This document shows positions 1-6,130 of a DNA stretch of 11,171 nt, piece after piece. The notes beneath the pieces are model-generated. The model saw only the letters and a program-made list of their open reading frames with translations. It was not told the origin of the DNA and made no database searches. The stretch comes from Thermoplasmatales archaeon (lineage in GTDB: Archaea > Thermoplasmatota > E2 > UBA202 > DSCA01): NCBI GenBank assembly GCA_011049295.1, contig DSCA01000124.1:1-11171 (forward strand). The letters run 5' to 3'. Position numbers and translations under genes: made by a program. Each line of letters opens with the position of its first letter. The first letter of the stretch is position 1.

Positions 1-1
1 A

Positions 2-82
2 AAAAGAATAGGAAACGGAGCAATGGTACTGTCTTCTAAAAAACATATTGGAAAAAAGGTATATGTGTTAGTGAGAAAATAA
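2..82 (+). CDS. 3' end of a small AbrB-like/DUF2080-like protein (partial)
   Basis: This frame is open from the left edge to a TAA at 80-82 and gives 26 residues, including IGNGAMVLSSKKHIGKKVYV. The pattern IGN-x-A-x-V-x-x-x-KK-x-x-GKKV-x-V resembles the C-terminus of archaeal SpoVT/AbrB-fold proteins and of DUF2080, a family described as putative transposon-encoded proteins. The 5' part lies outside the window. Codons are AT-rich (AAA, AGA, ATA, TTA), unlike the GC-rich codons of every gene downstream, which hints at horizontal acquisition or a mobile-element neighbour. The family call rests on pattern memory over a short stretch. The reading frame itself is fairly convincing, because the motif and a clean stop coincide. 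It could instead be an antitoxin or a DNA-binding regulator of the same fold. Confidence 0.5.
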   Translation, partial: KRIGNGAMVLSSKKHIGKKVYVLVRK

Positions 83-140
83 GCTAATCATGCCACACAG
101 CAGCTATTGCCGGAGCTAGGAGGCGCTTCCGGGAACAGCG

Positions 141-148
141 TTATATAA
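141..148 (+). promoter_or_regulatory. TATA box of the epimerase gene
   Basis: The octamer TTATATAA is centred about 25 bases before the ATG at 169, which is where an archaeal TATA box places the transcription start. No SD sequence precedes the ATG, so the mRNA is predicted to be leaderless. The 83-168 gap shows no other coding signal. Confidence 0.65.
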
Positions 149-168
149 GCCCCGTCTGATTATGCCCC

Positions 169-1152
169 ATGCAGGCAGTGGTCACCGGGGGCACCGGGTT
201 CATCGGGCGTTTTCTGGTCCGAGAGCTTCTGGACCGCGGCTATGGCGTGCGCGTCGTGACCCGGCGGCCGGAAACCCTTCCCCCGGCGGATGTAGAGGTG
301 GCGAGGGGAGACCTGCGACGGCCGGAAACCCTGCCCCGGGCCATAGAGGGAGCGGACGTGGTGTTCAACAATGCTGCCTACGCCGCCGACCACGGGCCCG
401 CCAGCATCTTCCGTGACATCAACGTGCAGGGCAGCCGTCACCTCCTTGAGGCCTGCAGGAAGACCGGCGTTGACCGCCTGGTCTACACCAGCTCCGCCGG
501 GGCATACGGTTTCCCACGTACCATGGAGCCCCTCACCGAGGATAGTCCCACCCGCCCCATGAATGCCTACCAGCACTCCAAGCTGGAGGCCGAGCGCCTG
601 CTCCTTCAGGACAGGAACCTGGAGGTCTCCGCGGTTCGTCCCCCCCTGGTGCTGGGACCGGGAGGTGAGGCCTCCCGCCTCCTCCTGCAGCGCCTGGAGC
701 AGGAAAAACTGCCCTACTTTGGCTCCGGGGACACCTTTATCTCCCTGGTCCATCCCGTGGATGCGGCCACCTGCCTGCGCCTGGCGGCGGAGCGCGCCCC
801 AGCTGGCCAGGTGTTCAACGCAGTCAGTTTCGTCTGTACGGTGCAGGAGTTGTTTGAGTCGCTGGCCCGGGCACTGGGGGTCTCTCCCCCCCGCCGCCAC
901 CTGCCCTATCCCCTGGCCTACGGGGCGGCCATAGCGGCGGAGGGAGTGGCCCTCCTGCGGGGAACCCGGCCCTCTCTGACTCGTTTCAGGGTCAAATCGT
1001 TCGGTACCCACCGGTGCATCAGCGCCCGGAAGGCCCAGGAGGTGCTGGGCTTTGTCCCCCGCTATGACCTGGCGGCCACCGTGGAGGACATGGTCTTAAG
1101 GTATAGGCATTCTGCTCAGCAGCCCCTTTTGTCTCCCTCTGCCGGTCCGTAG
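169..1152 (+). CDS. NAD(P)-dependent epimerase/dehydratase (extended SDR family)
   Basis: A 327-residue Rossmann-fold oxidoreductase of the extended short-chain dehydrogenase family. The dinucleotide-binding motif TGGTGFIG is at residues 6-13, a YTSSAGAYG strand with the likely catalytic Ser is near 106-114, and the catalytic YxxxK is Y134-K138 (YQHSK). Length is normal for sugar-nucleotide epimerases, 3-beta-HSD-like enzymes or dihydroflavonol reductase-like proteins. The substrate cannot be read from sequence, though nucleotide sugars, sterol-like lipids or isoprenoids are possible. The ATG at 169 is chosen because the glycine-rich motif starts 5 residues later and a TATA box lies 25 bases upstream. 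It is separated from the defence operon by 110 bases containing another promoter, so it is probably transcribed alone. Confidence 0.9.
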   Translation: MQAVVTGGTGFIGRFLVRELLDRGYGVRVVTRRPETLPPADVEVARGDLRRPETLPRAIEGADVVFNNAAYAADHGPASIFRDINVQGSRHLLEACRKTGVDRLVYTSSAGAYGFPRTMEPLTEDSPTRPMNAYQHSKLEAERLLLQDRNLEVSAVRPPLVLGPGGEASRLLLQRLEQEKLPYFGSGDTFISLVHPVDAATCLRLAAERAPAGQVFNAVSFVCTVQELFESLARALGVSPPRRHLPYPLAYGAAIAAEGVALLRGTRPSLTRFRVKSFGTHRCISARKAQEVLGFVPRYDLAATVEDMVLRYRHSAQQPLLSPSAGP

Positions 1153-1215
1153 CCCTGTTTTGCTCTGGTCTTCCCTCTGTTGGTGACAGCAGACGTAAAC
1201 TTTAAGTACTATTTT

Positions 1216-1243
1216 GTATTACCTTTAATATTGAAATAAATAC
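1216..1243 (+). promoter_or_regulatory. Candidate operator and TATA region of the PerR-led operon
   Basis: An imperfect 28-base palindrome has arms 1216-1229 (GTATTACCTTTAAT) and 1230-1243 (ATTGAAATAAATAC). Ten of the 14 paired positions are complementary. It covers the most likely TATA element (AT-rich 1233-1242, about 25 bases before the GTG at 1263). A repressor bound here would block TBP, which fits autoregulation by the Fur/PerR-type protein encoded immediately downstream. The palindrome is seen in the sequence, while its use as an operator is inferred. Confidence 0.45.
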
Positions 1244-1262
1244 AGTTTAAGAAAAGATACAA

Positions 1263-1691
1263 GTGGTGATAAAGGTGGAAAAATTTGTCAGCATCCTCAA
1301 GGAGCACGACCTGAAGGTCACCCCCCAGAGGATAGCCATCCTGAGGTATCTGGAGATCCACCGCACCCATCCCAGCGCCGACACCATCTACGAGGACCTC
1401 AAGGCCGACAACCCGTCGCTCTCCAAAACAACCATCTACAATTCGCTGGACATGCTCAAACAGCACGGCCTGGTAAAAGCCCTGCGCCTGGGCTCCACCG
1501 TCCGCTACGACTACAGCACCAATCGACATCACCACTTCTGGTGCCGCCGGTGCGGCAAAATAATGGACATCACGGGTGACGACCCCTGCTGGAAGGACAT
1601 GGTGGGCGACGACCACCGGGTGGAGGAGGTCCATGTCTATCTGAAAGGGGTATGCTCAACCTGCCTAAAAAAGAAAAAAGAGGAGGACTAA
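1263..1691 (+). CDS. PerR-like Fur-family metal-dependent peroxide/metal sensor
   Basis: A 142-residue Fur-superfamily repressor. The N-terminal winged helix includes VTPQR (19-23) and the recognition-helix region [13 protein letters not shown] (53-65). The structural zinc site is two CxxC pairs, C94/C97 and C131/C134. Aligned by eye with Bacillus PerR, the regulatory-metal ligands are present: H36 (HPSAD), D83 (RYDYST), H89 and H91 (HHH). The Asp at the PerR D85 position and the operon content favour a peroxide sensor over an iron-uptake Fur. The GTG start at 1263 lies about 25 bases from an AT-rich TATA-like element and lacks an SD, so the transcript is likely leaderless. It is the first gene of the defence operon and ends one base before the rubredoxin start. 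Confidence 0.85.
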   Translation: MVIKVEKFVSILKEHDLKVTPQRIAILRYLEIHRTHPSADTIYEDLKADNPSLSKTTIYNSLDMLKQHGLVKALRLGSTVRYDYSTNRHHHFWCRRCGKIMDITGDDPCWKDMVGDDHRVEEVHVYLKGVCSTCLKKKKEED

Positions 1692-1692
1692 T

Positions 1693-1854
1693 ATGGACAA
1701 ATATGTGTGTACGGTCTGCGGATACGTCTACGACCCGAAAGAAGGAGACCCGGACGGGGGCATAGAGCCCGGTACGCCCTTCCATGACATCCCCGACCAT
1801 TGGGTGTGTCCGGTGTGTGGGGCCCCCAAAGACCAGTTTGAAAAAGTGGAGTAA
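1693..1854 (+). CDS. Rubredoxin
   Basis: A 53-residue cytoplasmic electron-transfer protein with one Fe(SCys)4 centre. The two knuckles are CTVCGY (C6, C9) and CPVCGAPK (C39, C42), and the interior shows the standard family pattern ([18 protein letters not shown], then W37 before the second knuckle). Length is typical. The SD AGGAGG (1681-1686) sits inside the end of the regulator gene, with only one base between stop and start. In anaerobes, rubredoxin reduces flavodiiron oxygen reductases and superoxide reductase, and both are encoded directly downstream, so this is very likely their shared electron donor. Confidence 0.97.
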   Translation: MDKYVCTVCGYVYDPKEGDPDGGIEPGTPFHDIPDHWVCPVCGAPKDQFEKVE

Positions 1855-1868
1855 ACAAGGAGGAAAGA

Positions 1869-3074
1869 ATGCAGATACACAATTTGACGGATAACATATA
1901 TGCACTTCCCGCCCTGGACTGGGACCGCCGCCTGTTTGACGAGCTCATTCCCCTGCCCGATGGAACCTCATACAATGCCTACGTGGTGCAGGGCAGCCAG
2001 GCAACGGCCCTCATCGACGCCGTGGACCCCACCAAGCAGGACGAGCTGCTGGCCGCCCTCGGCAACCTCAACCTCGACATTGACTACCTAGTAGCCCACC
2101 ATGCAGAGCAGGACCACTCGGGGGCCATCCCCGCCGTGCTGGAAAAATACCCCGAGGCCCAGGTACTGTCCACCCCCAAGGGCAAGCCCCTGCTCAGGGA
2201 CCACCTCCGGCTGCGGGACGACCAGATTGCTGCCGTGGAGGACGGCCACACCCTCTCCCTGGGAGACATGCCCCTGCAGTTCCTGCACGCCCCCTGGGTC
2301 CACTGGCCGGAAACCATGCTCACTTATCTGCCCGAGCGTCGCATACTCTTCACCTGCGACTTCTTCGGCTCCCACCTGGCCACCAGCCACCTGTACGCGG
2401 AGGACGAGGCCCGGGTCTACGAGGCGGCCAAGCGCTACTACGCCGAAATCATGATGCCCTTCCGCCACCAGATACGGAAACACCTGGCCCGCCTGGAGGA
2501 CATGGACATCGACGTGATTGCCCCCAGCCACGGTCCCATACATCGCAACACCTCTTTTATCATGGATGCCTACCGGGACTGGACCTCGGACCGGGTCAAA
2601 AACCAGGTGGTGCTTCCCTACGTATCCATGCACGGCAGCGTGCGGGCCATGGTGGACTACTTCACGGATGCCCTCCTGCAGCGAGGCATCACGGTCCAGC
2701 CCTTCAACCTCACGGTGACCGACGTGGGAGAGCTGGCCATGGCCCTGGTGGATGCGGCCACCGTGGTGGTGGGCACTCCCACCGTGCTCGGCGGTCCCCA
2801 TCCCAGCGCCGTGTACGCGGCCTACCTGGCCAACGCGCTGCGCCCCAAGACGCGGTTTGCCTCCATTATTGGCTCCTACGGCTGGGGAGGCCAGACGGTG
2901 GAGCGTCTGACCTCTCTTCTGGGAAACCTCAAGGTGGAGGTGCTGGAGCCGGTCATGGCCAAGGGCTACCCGCAGGGCGAGGATTTCGCCGAGCTGGACG
3001 CCCTGGCGGACACAATCCTTAAAAAGCATGAAAATATAAATAACACTCAAGGAGGTGAAAATGAAGGAATTTGA
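1869..3074 (+). CDS. fprA: Flavodiiron protein (FprA-type oxygen/NO reductase)
   Basis: A 401-residue class A flavodiiron protein that reduces O2 to water (or NO to N2O) at a diiron site, using electrons from FMN supplied by rubredoxin or F420H2. The N-terminal metallo-beta-lactamase domain spans about residues 1-245. It keeps the diiron ligands H78, E80 and D82 with H83 beside them (HxExDH), H145, the bridging D164 and H221. The C-terminal flavodoxin domain runs from about 248, with an FMN phosphate-loop region YVSMHGSVRAM. No rubredoxin or flavin-reductase extension is fused, which fits the separate rubredoxin just upstream. SD AAGGAGG (1857-1863) precedes the ATG. The stop overlaps the next gene by 14 bases, indicating translational coupling. 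Archaeal FprA proteins may also be F420H2 oxidases, which sequence alone cannot decide. Confidence 0.95.
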   Translation: MQIHNLTDNIYALPALDWDRRLFDELIPLPDGTSYNAYVVQGSQATALIDAVDPTKQDELLAALGNLNLDIDYLVAHHAEQDHSGAIPAVLEKYPEAQVLSTPKGKPLLRDHLRLRDDQIAAVEDGHTLSLGDMPLQFLHAPWVHWPETMLTYLPERRILFTCDFFGSHLATSHLYAEDEARVYEAAKRYYAEIMMPFRHQIRKHLARLEDMDIDVIAPSHGPIHRNTSFIMDAYRDWTSDRVKNQVVLPYVSMHGSVRAMVDYFTDALLQRGITVQPFNLTVTDVGELAMALVDAATVVVGTPTVLGGPHPSAVYAAYLANALRPKTRFASIIGSYGWGGQTVERLTSLLGNLKVEVLEPVMAKGYPQGEDFAELDALADTILKKHENINNTQGGENEGI

Positions 3075-3453
3075 ACAGTTGCTGCAGAAGGCAGACTGGA
3101 AAAAGGAAAAACATGTGCCTGTCCTGGAGGTGAAGCAAAAAGACGGCCTGGTGCAGGTGGAAGCCAGCGTGGGCAAAGAGATTGCCCACCCCAACACCAC
3201 GGCCCACTACATCGCGGCCATAGAGCTCTACTTTTTGCCGGAGGGAGAAAAATTCCCCTATCTCGTGGGACGCCATGACTTTGCCGCTCACGGGGCCTCA
3301 ACGGACGGCCCGGACACCAGCACCGTGTACACCGAGCCCAGAGTGGTTGCCGTCTTCAGGACGGAGAAGCCGGGCACCCTTTATGCCCAGTCGTACTGCA
3401 ATATTCACGGAGTGTGGGTCAACAAAGAAAAAATTGAGATGCAAACGAGGTGA
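3061..3453 (+). CDS. Superoxide reductase (1Fe, neelaredoxin type)
   Basis: A 130-residue cytosolic enzyme that reduces superoxide to H2O2 without making O2. It has only the catalytic Fe(His)4Cys centre: H18 in EKHVP, H43 and H49 in HPNTTAH, then C113 and H116 in CNIHGVW. The catalytic Glu/Lys pair next to the iron is E16-K17. It lacks the N-terminal Fe(Cys)4 domain of desulfoferrodoxins, so it belongs to the one-iron class common in archaea. ATG 3061 is chosen over the in-frame GTG at 3055, because that GTG is part of the SD AAGGAGGTG (3049-3057). It overlaps the fprA stop by 14 bases. Confidence 0.95.
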   Translation: MKEFEQLLQKADWKKEKHVPVLEVKQKDGLVQVEASVGKEIAHPNTTAHYIAAIELYFLPEGEKFPYLVGRHDFAAHGASTDGPDTSTVYTEPRVVAVFRTEKPGTLYAQSYCNIHGVWVNKEKIEMQTR

Positions 3454-3459
3454 AAAAAT

Positions 3460-3945
3460 ATGGGAACAGTAGGAAGAGAAATGGTAGACATGGACGTGGA
3501 GGAGCTGGTGGAGCTGCTGAACAGGGCCTTGGCCGACGAATGGCTGGCCTACTATCAGTACTGGATTGGGGCCCAGGTTCTGGAGGGACCCCTGCGGGGG
3601 GAGGCGGAGGCGGAGTTGCTGGAGCACGCCGCCGACGAGCTGCGGCACGCTCAGATGCTGGTGGACCGCATCATCCAGCTGGGCGGTACGCCCCTGCTGA
3701 CGCCGGAGGACTGGTACGAATGGACCAACTGCGGCTATGAGGCACCCACGGACCCCTCGGTTCGGCGCATTGTGGAGCAGAACATAGAGGGTGAGCAGTG
3801 CGCCATCCGCACGTACCGGAAGCTGGTCGACCTCACCAAGGAAACCGACCCGGTGACCTACGAAATGGCGCTGGAAATTATGCGGGATGAGATTGAACAC
3901 GAGGATGACCTGGAGGCCATCCTGGATGACATGAAACATACGTAA
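3460..3945 (+). CDS. Dps-like ferritin (DPSL/thioferritin type)
   Basis: A 161-residue four-helix-bundle diiron protein. Predicted ferroxidase ligands are E27, E60 and H63 (DELRH), E112 and E144/H147 (EIEH), which is a bacterioferritin-like set. Two cysteines occur, C91 (TNCGY) and C114 (GEQC), the second two residues from ligand E112. A Cys pair near a bacterioferritin-like site is the hallmark of DPSL or thioferritin proteins, which form Dps-like 12-mers that oxidise Fe(II) with H2O2 and protect DNA. There is no rubredoxin domain, so it is not a classical rubrerythrin. The GAGGTG SD (3448-3453) overlaps the stop of the superoxide reductase gene. Its place after that gene fits consumption of the peroxide produced there. 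Confidence 0.85.
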   Translation: MGTVGREMVDMDVEELVELLNRALADEWLAYYQYWIGAQVLEGPLRGEAEAELLEHAADELRHAQMLVDRIIQLGGTPLLTPEDWYEWTNCGYEAPTDPSVRRIVEQNIEGEQCAIRTYRKLVDLTKETDPVTYEMALEIMRDEIEHEDDLEAILDDMKHT

Positions 3946-3964
3946 AAAAACGAGGTGATAAAAA

Positions 3965-4633
3965 ATGGAAGAAAACATGCAACAGCGTATGCCCCTCATC
4001 GGGGATTCCTTTCCGCCGATGACGGTGACCACCACCCACGGAAAAATGGAGCTCCCCGACGCCTTCAAGGGAAAATGGTTCATCCTGTTTTCCCACCCGG
4101 GCGATTTTACCCCGGTGTGCACCACGGAGTTCTATGCGTTCCAGAAACGCTATCCCCAGTTCCGGGAGCTGAACACGGAACTCATAGGCCTGAGCATAGA
4201 CCAGGTATTCAGCCATCTGAAGTGGACGGAGTGGATAAAGGACAACCTGGGTGAAGAAATCCAGTTCCCGGTCATCGCCGACGGCACCGGCCAGGTGGCC
4301 AACCGCCTGGGGCTCATCCACACCGCCGGGGGCACCGCCACGGTTCGGGCCGTGTTCATCGTGGACCCCAAGGCCGTCATCCGGGCCATCCTGTACTATC
4401 CAGCCGAGCTGGGACGCAACATGGATGAGTTCCTGCGTATGATCAAGGGGTTCCAGATGGCCGAGAAACAGGGGGCGGCCATTCCCGCCAACTGGCCCCA
4501 CAACGAGCTGGTCAAGGACCGGATTATCGTTCCCCCGGCCAGCAGCGAGCAGGCTATCAAGGACCGGAAAAAGATGCAGGAAAAGGGAGAGATTGAATGC
4601 TACGACTGGTGGCTGTGCCACCGCAAACCATAG
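3965..4633 (+). CDS. Peroxiredoxin (archaeal Prx6 type, with C-terminal Cys pair)
   Basis: A 222-residue thiol peroxidase reducing H2O2 and organic peroxides. The active-site motif [12 protein letters not shown] contains P45, T49 and the peroxidatic C52, and R128 is the conserved activating Arg. The long C-terminal arm, typical of Prx6-class decameric archaeal enzymes, ends with C212 and C218 (ECYDWWLCH). These match the two extra cysteines of the Aeropyrum thiol peroxidase, so the enzyme probably resolves by a disulfide with C212 rather than as a strict one-Cys enzyme. The SD GAGGTG (3952-3957) lies 7 bases before the ATG. It sits between two ferritin-like genes and should take the H2O2 made by superoxide reductase. 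Confidence 0.95.
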   Translation: MEENMQQRMPLIGDSFPPMTVTTTHGKMELPDAFKGKWFILFSHPGDFTPVCTTEFYAFQKRYPQFRELNTELIGLSIDQVFSHLKWTEWIKDNLGEEIQFPVIADGTGQVANRLGLIHTAGGTATVRAVFIVDPKAVIRAILYYPAELGRNMDEFLRMIKGFQMAEKQGAAIPANWPHNELVKDRIIVPPASSEQAIKDRKKMQEKGEIECYDWWLCHRKP

Positions 4634-4645
4634 GAGGATGAAAAC

Positions 4646-5140
4646 GTGATACCCAAAAAAATGGAAGAGTCTATCAACAAGCAGATAAACGAGGAGTTCT
4701 ATTCCGCCTACCTGTACCTGGCCATGTCCGGCTACTTCGAGTCCGTCGACCTGCCGGGCTTCGCCCACTGGATGCACGCACAGTACCTGGAGGAGATGGA
4801 GCACGGCATGAAGTTCTGGCATCACCTGGTGGACCGGGGGGGCACGGTCAAGCTCTACGCCATCCAGGAGCCCCAGCGCGAGTGGGATTCCCCCCTGGCC
4901 GCTTTTCAGGCTGCGCTGGAGCACGAGCGGCACATAACCGGGCGCATTCACGCCCTGGTGGATCTGGCGGAGGAGGTCAAGGACCGCGCCGCCTACAACC
5001 TCCTGCAGTGGTATGTGGACGAGCAGGTGGAGGAGGAGGCCAGCGTGGAGGCCATCATAGCTCGGCTGGAGATGGTGGGGGGAAGCGGCAACGGTATGCT
5101 GATGGTGGACCGGGAGCTGGGACAGCGCCAGACCGGGTAA
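4646..5140 (+). CDS. Ferritin (non-heme, FtnA-like)
   Basis: A 164-residue 24-mer-type iron-storage ferritin. The ferroxidase residues fall at exactly the positions of E. coli FtnA: E17, E50, H53, E94, Q127 and E130. No Met suited to binding heme as in bacterioferritin is evident. The GTG start at 4646 is preferred over ATG 4661, because it has the SD TAGGAGG (4631-4637) eight bases upstream and the resulting N-terminus (MIPKKMEESINKQIN) matches the family. It is the last gene of the defence operon, followed by a T-rich termination tract. Sequestering Fe(II) limits Fenton chemistry, so it complements the oxygen-scavenging genes upstream. Confidence 0.95.
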   Translation: MIPKKMEESINKQINEEFYSAYLYLAMSGYFESVDLPGFAHWMHAQYLEEMEHGMKFWHHLVDRGGTVKLYAIQEPQREWDSPLAAFQAALEHERHITGRIHALVDLAEEVKDRAAYNLLQWYVDEQVEEEASVEAIIARLEMVGGSGNGMLMVDRELGQRQTG

Positions 5141-5155
5141 GAGTAACACCGTACC

Positions 5156-5190
5156 CTTCTTTCCCTCTCTTTCCTTTTTCTTATCTTTGT
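5156..5190 (+). terminator. T-rich archaeal termination tract after the defence operon
   Basis: Several T runs in a pyrimidine-rich stretch (TTCTTTCCC, then TTTCCTTTTTCTTATCTTTG) begin 15 bases after the ferritin stop. Archaeal RNA polymerase terminates at such U-rich tracts without needing a hairpin. A new promoter follows at 5206, so this separates the two operons. Confidence 0.6.
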
Positions 5191-5205
5191 TACCGTCGGA
5201 TTAAC

Positions 5206-5214
5206 TATTTATAG
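5206..5214 (+). promoter_or_regulatory. TATA box of the sulfurtransferase operon
   Basis: TATTTATAG is centred 32 bases before the ATG at 5242. The expected transcription start is near 5236, giving a leader of only a few bases. A weak GAGAGG (5232-5237) precedes the ATG but would lie at or upstream of the transcript's 5' end. I see no palindrome resembling the one upstream of the PerR-like gene. Confidence 0.55.
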
Positions 5215-5241
5215 GCATCTCTGATAAGTGAGAGAGGTACT

Positions 5242-6120
5242 ATGAGCACGTATCCATATCCTGCCGGAGAGGGAAAAGTCAAATGGGTTTCCACGGAGTG
5301 GCTGGCCTCGCAGCTGGAAGATGGGGAGCACGACCTGATGCTGCTGGATACCCAGCCGGACATTCACGATTACATTACAGAGCACCTTCAGGGAGCCGTC
5401 TACTTCAATCAGCAACTGCTGCGCGTTCCCTATCACGGCCGCCCCGGCGTATACATTCCCCGGGATGCCGTGCAGTCCCTGTTTCGCCGGGTGGGGCTGC
5501 GACCCGAGGTGCCGGTGGTGGTGTACACGGGCAAGGGCGCCTTTCGGGGCTGGGGGGACGGCCTGGAGCAGACCATGGTGGCCTATTCCCTGGTGCGCTT
5601 CGGCCACAACCACGTCTATGTCCTGGACGGGGGCCTGGACAAGTGGAAGGATGAGGACCGGCCGCTGACCAAAAAGTTCCCGGAGGTCAAACCCTCCGAT
5701 TTCACCGTGGAGATGCGCAGCCACTACGTCCTGGACATGGAGGAGGTGCGAGAAATCAAGGACCGTGACGACGTCCTGCTGCTGGATGCCCGTCCGGCCA
5801 GCGTGTACGAGGGACAGGGCCCCTGGATAAAACCGGGTCACATCCCCGGCGCCGTCAATCTTCCCTGGAAGACCCTCATGCAGGGCAACCCCGCCCTGCT
5901 GAAGCCGGAGGAAGACCTCCAGGCCATCCTCAAGGAGGAGGATGCCACCCCGGACAAGACCATCATCTGCTCCTGCGGCACGGGACGGGAGGCCACCAAC
6001 GAGTTCCTTCTCTTCAAGTGGTTCCTGGGTTACCCCAACGTCAAAATCTACGAGGGCTCCTTCACCGAGTGGAGCGCCTATCCGGACAACCCCACGGTCG
6101 TCGGGAAAAATCCCTACTAG
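5242..6120 (+). CDS. Two-domain rhodanese (thiosulfate/3-mercaptopyruvate sulfurtransferase type)
   Basis: A 292-residue sulfurtransferase of two tandem rhodanese domains, the usual layout for TST/MST enzymes that carry sulfane sulfur on a Cys persulfide. The N-terminal domain (about 13-140) has T96 in place of the nucleophile (YTGKGAFRG) and is structural. The C-terminal domain (about 162-285) has an intact loop CGTGREA with the catalytic Cys at C245, and another Cys at C243. It differs from the CRKGVTA loop of mitochondrial rhodanese and the CGSGVTA loop of MST, so the donor cannot be assigned. No signal peptide is seen. It is followed after 10 bases by the persulfide-dioxygenase-like gene, suggesting they act on the same sulfane-sulfur pool. 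Confidence 0.93.
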   Translation: MSTYPYPAGEGKVKWVSTEWLASQLEDGEHDLMLLDTQPDIHDYITEHLQGAVYFNQQLLRVPYHGRPGVYIPRDAVQSLFRRVGLRPEVPVVVYTGKGAFRGWGDGLEQTMVAYSLVRFGHNHVYVLDGGLDKWKDEDRPLTKKFPEVKPSDFTVEMRSHYVLDMEEVREIKDRDDVLLLDARPASVYEGQGPWIKPGHIPGAVNLPWKTLMQGNPALLKPEEDLQAILKEEDATPDKTIICSCGTGREATNEFLLFKWFLGYPNVKIYEGSFTEWSAYPDNPTVVGKNPY

Positions 6121-6130
6121 GGAGATTCCC

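Noticed and set aside
3055..3060. A GTG start two codons ahead of the superoxide reductase ATG.
   Set aside because: The GTG is part of the SD sequence AAGGAGGTG, which is correctly spaced for ATG 3061.
2088..3200. A 370-codon minus-strand frame opposite the flavodiiron and superoxide reductase genes.
   Set aside because: It lies antisense to two confidently identified genes, has no recognisable motif, and is the usual open antisense frame of GC-rich DNA.
3878..5149. A 423-codon minus-strand frame opposite the peroxiredoxin and ferritin genes.
   Set aside because: It is antisense to two genes with intact catalytic residues, lacks an SD and shows no domain signature.
5942..6130. An in-frame upstream extension of the persulfide-dioxygenase-like gene.
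   Set aside because: The extension overlaps the active-site end of the rhodanese gene in another frame and is Pro/Ser/Arg-rich nonsense. ATG 6131 has an SD-like GGGAGA and begins the MBL fold.
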